A stretch of 64,000 bases of DNA from Linnemannia schmuckeri (lineage: Eukaryota > Mortierellomycota > Mortierellomycetes > Mortierellales > Mortierellaceae), in assembly GCA_029449235.1 (NCBI GenBank), contig JANATG010000002.1, positions 4,588,001-4,652,000 of the forward strand, written 5' to 3'. The notes below the pieces were generated by a model, which worked only from the letters and a program-made list of their open reading frames with translations, was not told where the DNA came from and ran no database searches. A program made the translations under genes and the position numbers. Below are positions 57,770 to 64,000 of this stretch, in pieces. Each line of letters begins with the position of its first letter. Position 1 is the first letter of the stretch.

Positions 57770-59119
57770 TTAATTGCCGACCTTTCCGCTCTATTACACC
57801 GCGATAAAAAAGAATACAAAAAAACGCGGTTAATAATCAAAGACAGCACATAGACCCGGAGTATCGCCAACCGAAAATCAACTAGACATTGCAAAAAGAC
57901 AAAGGAAATGGGGATACGTACGACCAAGAGACCGACGATAAGACCAAAGAGACCAATGATACTGCCAAAGATTTCAATAACGAGGACCTTGACAAAGAGC
58001 TGGCCGTCCTGGGCATCTGCCAATGCGGCACTGCTTCCACTGATTCCGACCGTGACACCGCACACCAAGTTGCACAGTCCAGTCGTTAATCCTGCCCAGA
58101 ACAATGCGAATCCTAATTTTCATATTTCCAATTGTCCCAAAAGGTTAGATATCATGGCGAGAGAGAGAGAGAGAGAGAGAACGCGATACAGTATGTGATA
58201 TTCAGTTGAAAAAAGTCGTCAATTGATGATCCTGTTCGAAATTGAGAAAAAATAAAACGCACCCTTGTAGTAGGCCTCTGAGGAAGTGATAGTGGCGTCC
58301 TGGACGTTGCTCAACTTTGCAGTGAAGACGATAGCCATGATCAGACCATAAATCGCGACAACCTCGCAGAAAATAATACTATCACATATCATTGACGAGT
58401 GAAAAAGTGTGTATCAGTAAGGTGTGCTGCATGTATGCCAATCTTGAATGGCACTCACATTGTTAGTAAGCTGCGATATTTTCTGTTAGTCCTGAGGTCA
58501 CGACTCCAACAACATCAAAAAAAAAGGGTCAGGGGGAGGAGTATAGATATAGCCGTCGTCCTTTTCCCTTGTCTGACAGTGGTATGGGCCGCGTGATGAG
58601 CACACAGGTTGCTTCTGTCTGTTTTCTTGCCAGTGCTCTGGAGTGGGTGTATACCTGATCAAGTTCTTGGTGACGATTCTTGGCGCATGCACTCCTGCTC
58701 CGACTAAACTTGCTCCCGTAATAAAGATTCCCCTAATGGCATCAGCACACATAATGCAAACACGTAAAGAAAAACAAAAAAGAAGTTATCAGTTCCTGTC
58801 ACTACCTCGTCTCCTATGCTCTTCAGCATATATCACACAAACGTTCAAACATGACTCCTCTGCAAACCCAACTGAAAGGACAGAAAACTCACCAGGCGGC
58901 TCCACCGACAGAGAGACCGACGCAGAGGGAGATACCGAGGAGGGACCACATATGAGGACTGATGCTGAGGAGGAACTCGCCAACCGCAAACTGCTCTCCT
59001 GATCCTGTCAGCAGCATGTAGAGACCTACGAGTCCCAGACCGGTGATGGACACGTAGGGGAGGAGCGACGAGGCCGAGTATCCGCCACCGCCGTTGTCGC
59101 GTGTAGAATAGGCTCCCAT
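57770..59119 (-). CDS. VMA16: V-type H+-ATPase proteolipid subunit c''
   Basis: Exons 59119-58893, 58732-58655, 58378-58263, 58112-57922 and 57790-57770 join in phase to 206 residues if a possible 12-base extra exon (58470-58459) is skipped. The protein has an extended N-terminus (MGAYSTRDNGGGGY) and about five hydrophobic helices (VSITGLGLVGLYML, MWSLLGISLCVGLSVGGAAWGIFITGASLV and so on). The essential glutamate is in NLISIIFCEVVAIYGLIMAI. A second is at VIEIFGSIIGLFGLIVGLLV. This pattern is typical of Vma16 of the Vo ring that moves protons across the vacuolar membrane. The final exon encodes only SGKVGN. Skipping the 12-base piece yields the exact conserved NLISIIFCE spelling, which is why it is not included. 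Confidence 0.9.
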
Positions 59120-59781
59120 TGCTTGTATAGGTGTGTAAGAGGAGGGATGAAAGAGGAAGAGATTGGTGACGTCTCTTTTTTTCTGGTTGAGTTGGGAAAG
59201 AGAGCAAAGAGGATGTGGTCAGTGAGTGAATGCGGAGGGAAGGGATGGGCGGACTGAGTAACGAAAAGACGAGGAGTGTGAAGAGCGAGGACTAAGTTAA
59301 GAAAAGTACAAAGGATAAGGTGGTTGTCTCTGTTCCCTTGAACTTACAGCGTTGGAGGAAGGTGTGAATGGGAGGGATTGAAGTTGAAAAGTGAGAAAAC
59401 AAGGGCATTCAAGACCACTGAATCAGCTGGACAAGCCAAGGCAGGACAAGTCTAACCTACACGTGACTGCTGGATCAATTCGTCGACTATGGCCTATATC
59501 ACCTTCTGGCAAGACAGAAAAGAAAACGAGGAGCAAAGCGACGTGAGACGAGGATGATAGTACGCGAGAAGTTTATTCTTTCATTCCTTGTCCACTACAA
59601 AAGACACCAACGTAAAAACGATCCACAACCGATTCTAGCTTTTTAAAAGATAACAGTCGCCTCTCGATCCATGTTTTCTGTTTCTGAGTTGTATTGGCTG
59701 GTCGATGAATTGTGTTCCATGAAAGAGATATCCAAGCTGAAGAAAAAAAAGGTAAAAAAGGACACTACTGAGTGTATTTGT
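59120..59781. other. Intergenic DNA between V-ATPase c'' and coatomer zeta
   Basis: About 660 bp holding the promoter and leader of the V-ATPase gene and the 3' flank of the coatomer gene. No gene is seen; the left part is purine-rich. Confidence 0.45.
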
Positions 59782-60592
59782 CTACTTGAGAAGAGCGGTT
59801 CCAAACTTCTCCTTGGCGGTCTGGTAGGCCTGGATCAAGGTCTGCTCAGACAATGGCACATCAGACAAGTTCTCTCTTGGTTTTGAGACGCGAGCAACAA
59901 TCGCCGAAGGATCCGTCTCCAGTACAATGCTATTGATATGACAGAGATAGGATTAAAAACTGTTAGCGTGCCTGAATAAGCAATGATCCATAATTCCATC
60001 AAGAATAAAACAAAAGCGAAGCGCCTCGCTTAATAACATCCTGAATGAAAGGAAGAACGTACCCCTCATCTATCGTCTCATCCAATGCCAAAACAACCAA
60101 GTCCAAGTTCTCCAAGATGACGCGCTTTGAGATTTGATGTCTAAAATATCCAATTGAAAAGATGTGTAAAAATAAATGCAGGTTAATTTTGGGTATCGCT
60201 AGGCATCAATTGATCCATGTTCCCACGTCAGGCGAAAGTGGGAGCAGCTGCTTCATGTCGAACGAAATAACAACTGATAGTCACCTGAGCAACATGGAAA
60301 CAGCGTCGGAGAAGGCGTTGAGGATGACGAGGAGCATAGCCTCGTTCTCTTCGGGCATGCCGACGATGTAGAAAAAGACGTCCTCGTGGAAACGGTAAAG
60401 GACGACCTGGTTGTCAAAGAGAAGAATCTCGCCGTGGGGGGCACGCTTGGTCTTGTCATATAGACCCTTTTCGAAAGCCTTCTGGTCCTTGGGCGAGGAG
60501 TAGTCCTGGCCAAAGTACTTGGCAAGGACGCGTCCTCCTTCGCTGTCGAGCATCACAACGGCTTTGACGGTGTACAATGTAAGGTTGACCAT
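59782..60592 (-). CDS. RET3: Coatomer subunit zeta
   Basis: Exons 60592-60285, 60140-60063 and 59929-59782 join in phase to 177 residues. The longin-like fold is evident (MVNLTLYTVKAVVMLDSEGG RVLAKYFG, then FFYIVGMPEENEAMLLVILN). The typical zeta C-terminal segment is LENLDLVVLALDETIDEGIV. Length matches the family (~180). It is part of the COPI coat that carries retrograde Golgi-to-ER cargo. The start is preceded by a short leader, and the stop follows KFGTALLK. Nothing unusual. Confidence 0.93.
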
Positions 60593-61140
60593 AGTGTTTC
60601 TCTGTGAGGATCGATGTACGAGTGTAGTGGTGGTAGTAAGTTGTGTCCTGAGTTGTCCTTGTTGTGTGAGTGCGTAAGAATGAGTGCTAATCCAGAGTCC
60701 TGTTTTTTTATCGAGATTCGATTGGCTTAGTTGGTTGTGATGAGAGAACGAAGAAAGGTTGTATGTGGAGTGAACAAAGATGATGATGGTCACTGACTGG
60801 AATGAGGTTCGTGGCAGTCAGTCAAAGGGACTGCTTCACAGGGATGGCTTGCTATTTGACGAAGTGTGATTTGTGCCTGTGAGGGTGTGAATCGTGGCAC
60901 TTGCCAACCTTCGGCCCACACTTAAGGGCGATTCAGTTGTTCCCCAATGCGCTCATCGTTCAACCAACTGACCGTCATGCCCTCCCTCTTTATCTCCCCT
61001 TTAATGCTATTTAAAACGACACCAGACACGGAAAAACGATGCCTTCTTCCAGCTCATTCCTCACTCACTCTCCTTCTTCTTCTTCCTCTCATTCATCACA
61101 TCTTCACATAAACGTACACATTCACCAGCTCTAACACACA
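60593..61140. other. Divergent promoter region
   Basis: About 550 bp between the divergent coatomer zeta and DysF-domain genes. The right end is a C/T-rich leader (cttcttcttcctc). No gene seen. Confidence 0.45.
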
Positions 61141-62849
61141 ATGGACCCAAGGGTACCGCCAGACGCAGGGACAGGAACAGGAACATCACACGAATGGAGC
61201 AGTACCAGTCTGGGCACTTCCACTGGACCCAAGGTCCTCCAGCCAGAAGTTGCACGGCCCAACATAACTCCTCCAACTGACAACATCCTTGCCCGTGAAC
61301 CATTGACATCCGACACCAGTACCGATAAAAGCACAAGCACAACATCCAACTGGCTTGAACCAGGCTCCATCCAACAGCTGTCCGAGGAGGAGGCCCACAA
61401 GGAGAACGAGCGTGCGGCCGAAAAGATCAAGCAAAAGTTGAAACCCCTCTCCAAACTCAATGCCGTCCGCAGAAATCTCACACACTCGCCCAACCAGGAC
61501 GAACACCCTCAAGTCTTTTCTGGAACCTCCGAGTTGTCTGCAGCCACGTCAACAGACAGCCAGTCTTCACCTATTACCGATACTACCACCACCAACGATC
61601 CTGCCGAGCACTCAGCGACAGTTGGCCCGAACAAGGACAAGAATGAGAACGATGGGAAGACGGGTCGGAGTGTGAGTCTTACAGGAAGCTTATTAGAAGC
61701 AAAGCAGAAGAAAAAGTCTTCGAACTTGATTGATCTGGAACCAGCTCGACTTGTGGACGCACAGACCGTGGCGGGCGACCGGAGATACTTTCAATGTCAT
61801 GGAGACCCAAAACCTGAAGGAGATTTCGTCTACGACTTTTTATACCAACACCAACGAGGCGCCTTCTTCCTCGGCACACCCAAGTTTAGCTCAAAGTCAT
61901 TGCTGCCCGTTGACCCGGACGAATGGACAGATCAAACATTTCAGACATCTGCCATGGACACTTCCGACTATGAGCTTCCAGATCCGAGCTGGGAGTGGGT
62001 TCACAAGAGCTGGCTGGTCGACATGACGGGAGATGTGGATGAGGACGGGTGGGAATATGCCATGACCTTTCACGGATCGCCGTGGCATGGCAACTATGAA
62101 ATCTTTCGTTCCTTTGCTCGCAGGCGGCGCTGGCTGAGACTTCGCAAGCGAAAGGTATGTATGCTTGATACTATTCCTGGATGGCTCTGACATTGCATTT
62201 CTGAGCAATTGAGCTATCTGGTATTGCATCTTCTAATTGAATGACCCATTCTTGTATTTATTGGTCACTTTATAGGGCAAAGCATTGGGAAAACCTGGCT
62301 CTCTACCGGAGAGAACCTATCCTCCATCGATTCCAGAGCTCTCTCAGAGCCAATTTGATGCCTCGATCGCCTTGCAGCAAGATGCAACACCATACTCTAC
62401 AGTGGATCGAAGGGCAGGCAAGTCAACAGGTACAGGCACTGGCAACCTATCGCTTCCATACCCTTCTGCCAAGCGCGTCGATCTATACCAGTCTCTGAAA
62501 AAGTCGCATTCGGATCGGGAAAAGCTGGCCCATGTGGCGCAATATGTGGTGCGGTATCCTGACGACTTTGACGACATGGAGAAGCGCATGGACAAGTATC
62601 TCAACCTCTTTGACTATGAGACCTCTCGACGCGAATTCATATCTGTAAGTTATTTCTTTTTCGTTATTCTCCCGTTCTTACGGTTGTGTCGACTCGACTA
62701 GCTAACTGTTGAGTCATGGGTCATGATTCTGGTTTGCTCTTGATGCATGATAGATGTTAATGGCCTACGGTCGTGGTCAGAGTGAGGTAGTCCAGAAGGC
62801 GGCGAAGCAGCTTCTGTTTTTTTCTGACCAGAAGATGCTTCAGCGTTGA
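61141..62849 (+). CDS. DysF (peroxin/ferlin) domain protein, Spo73/Mug65-like
   Basis: Exons 61141-62154, 62276-62644 and 62754-62849 join in phase to 492 residues. The first ~190 residues are Ser/Thr-rich and low-complexity, with a short helical patch (EEEAHKENERAAEKIKQKL). A DysF domain follows at ~215-338: FLYQHQRGAFFLGTPKFSSK with PVDPDEWTD, and then DPSWEWVHKSWLVDMTGDVD with DGWEYAMTFHGSPWHG, NYEIFRSFARRRRW at its end. The spaced Trp/Arg pattern is diagnostic. The C-terminal ~150 residues are helical (KRMDKYLNLFDYETSRREFI). There are no transmembrane segments, unlike Pex23/Pex30 peroxins, so it fits the soluble Spo73/Mug65 branch involved in sporulation membranes. That functional link is family-level inference. 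Confidence 0.82.
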
Positions 62850-63052
62850 GTCAAAGACACACATCCCTGCTATTTGTCTATCGATATCGCTTTTGCAACG
62901 ACGCATTATGTCCATTTAATATCTTCCACATCCCTCTCATACTTTGACCTGATTACACAAGCCACATTTTTTTAATAACCGGAAAATAAAAAAGGGACAC
63001 GAACCTCACTGCATCCCACACAACAACATTTTTATTCATTCACAAATCAACA
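62850..63052. other. Short tandem-gene intergenic region
   Basis: About 200 bp between two genes on the same strand. AAAATAAAAAAGG and an A/C-rich leader precede the HARS start. No gene is seen. Confidence 0.45.
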
Positions 63053-64000
63053 ATGGACGCCATTGAACAACGCATCACAGAACAGGGCAACAAGGTCCGC
63101 TCCCTCAAGTCATCCAAGGCCGACAAGGACGTGATCACCGCTGAGGTCGCCATCCTCAACACTCTTAAAGCTGAGCTCAAGGCCCTCTCCCTCTCTGACC
63201 CCGATGCTGCCGCCGCCGCTGCTGCTACCCCTGCTGGTAAGCCCGGAAAGACCGACGACAAGAAGGGCAAGGGCGCCTTCACCCTCAAGAATGCCAAGGT
63301 AAAACTTTGGCCTCTATTTAATGCCTCTTGTGCCTTCAATGGTTGCTGCAAATCGCACACTACTGCATACAAGTAGAACGTGTTGTATTTTGGGATGTGT
63401 ATGACTCACCCTTTTTTTGAAATATGTTATCTTTTTGTTTGTTGTGGATACTCATACGCCCCCACAATGCATTGACGACTAATCCATGACATTGCATGAC
63501 CATGGTACCTTCATTTAATGACAATAGGGTACCAAGGATTACACTCCCCAGGAGATGGCTGTCAGGGAAAAGATTTTTTCAACCATTATCAAAGTTTTCA
63601 AGAAGCACGGAGGCATTACCATTGACACACCCGTTTTTGAGCTCAAAGAGATTCTCTCTGGAAAGTACGGCGAGGACAGCAAGCTGATCTACGATCTCGA
63701 GGACCAGGGAGGCGAGAAGTGTTCGCTCCGTTACGACTTGACTGTTCCCTTTGCCCGCTTCTTGGCCATGAACGGAAAGGAGTACCAAAACATCAAGCGC
63801 TACCACATCGCCAAGGTCTACCGTCGCGATCAGCCTGCCATGACCAAGGGCCGTATGAGAGAGTTCTACCAGTGTGTATGTTCACTTTGGCGTTGATCTT
63901 ACTTGTCAAATTTATTTTTTGTTATTCGCCACTTTTTTTCTTTGAGAGTATGCATGGTATTAACGGCATGATCCTCTGTTGGCAAATTAGGATTTCGATG
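63053..64000 (+). CDS. HTS1: Histidyl-tRNA synthetase, 5' part (continues past window)
   Basis: Exons 63053-63298 and 63528-63875 join in phase. A third starts at 63991 (GATTTCGAT) and runs off the edge. The N-terminal exon is a WHEP-TRS helical domain (KSSKADKDVITAEVAILNTL) with an Ala-rich, Lys-rich linker. The class II core begins with TKDYTPQEMAVREKIFSTII. Class II motif 2 is visible at RYHIAKVYRRDQPAMTKGRM, followed by REFYQC|DFD. The enzyme charges tRNA-His; in fungi one gene usually provides cytosolic and mitochondrial forms, using alternative starts. No mitochondrial presequence precedes this ATG, so another start upstream is possible. About 200 residues are present. Confidence 0.93.

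Noticed and set aside
58459..58470. 12-base microexon in the V-ATPase c'' gene
   Set aside because: In phase and with splice consensus, but skipping it gives the conserved NLISIIFCE sequence. It is kept only as a finding, not in the gene model.

Overview
This is a gene-dense window from an intron-rich fungal nuclear genome. The evidence is short spliceosomal introns (mostly 60-150 nt, GT-AG, ending in tag/cag), pyrimidine-rich leaders, A/T homopolymers of 20-43 nt, and a purely fungal/opisthokont gene set. The presence of a TRAF7-like RING/WD40 protein, an Elongin C and a WC-2/MadB-type GATA-PAS protein, with strongly pyrimidine-rich intergenic DNA, suggests an early-diverging lineage (Mucoromycota, possibly Mortierellomycotina). 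The placement is inference; no rRNA or tRNA gene is present to test it.

Layout. 1-2129: pyrimidine-rich leader DNA. 2130-6221 (+): Cdc4/Fbxw7-type F-box WD40 protein. 6549-8659 (-): Ted1/Cdc1/PGAP5-type metallophosphoesterase. 8660-11683: non-coding, with two diverged copies of a ~340-390 bp unclassified repeat. 11684-13810 (+): an intact protein kinase. 15200-16640 (-): coiled-coil protein of unknown function. 17216-18074 (+): SMAP-domain protein. 18167-22346 (-): HOPS subunit Vps39. 22868-24719 (-): phosphatidylserine synthase. 25203-26493 (-): SOD-fold protein lacking metal ligands, probably a mitoribosomal subunit. 26742-27721 (+): EF-hand protein. 27928-~30420 (-): TRAF7-like E3 ligase. 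30789-31724 (+): endonuclease/exonuclease/phosphatase-family hydrolase. 31980-32903 (+): Elongin C. 33146-36768 (-): WC-2-like GATA/PAS regulator. 37811-40517 (-): secreted subtilisin. 41602-45510 (+): a graveyard of kinase pseudogenes related to the intact kinase at 11684. 46314-50392 (-): Ras GTPase-activating protein. 52587-53498 (+): unknown intronless gene. 53755-57508 (+): F-box/JmjC/kinase-fold fusion. 57770-59119 (-): V-ATPase subunit c''. 59782-60592 (-): coatomer zeta. 61141-62849 (+): DysF-domain protein of the Spo73/Mug65 type. 63053-64000 (+): 5' part of histidyl-tRNA synthetase, running off the window.

The genes are mostly unrelated housekeeping functions in the loose arrangement normal for fungi, with no biosynthetic cluster. 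Themes that recur are ubiquitin-ligase parts (Cdc4, TRAF7-like, Elongin C, F-box-JmjC) and endomembrane traffic (Vps39, coatomer zeta, V-ATPase c'', PGAP5-like, PS synthase). The accessory material is the kinase family and the repeat pair. The most notable observation is that two separate kinase remnants carry the same two-base frameshift between the catalytic loop and the DFG motif.

Most multi-exon models below were assembled by hand from splice signals and checked for phase, so lengths are predictions. Exceptions with an unresolved 5' end are the 15200-16640 gene and the TRAF7-like gene.
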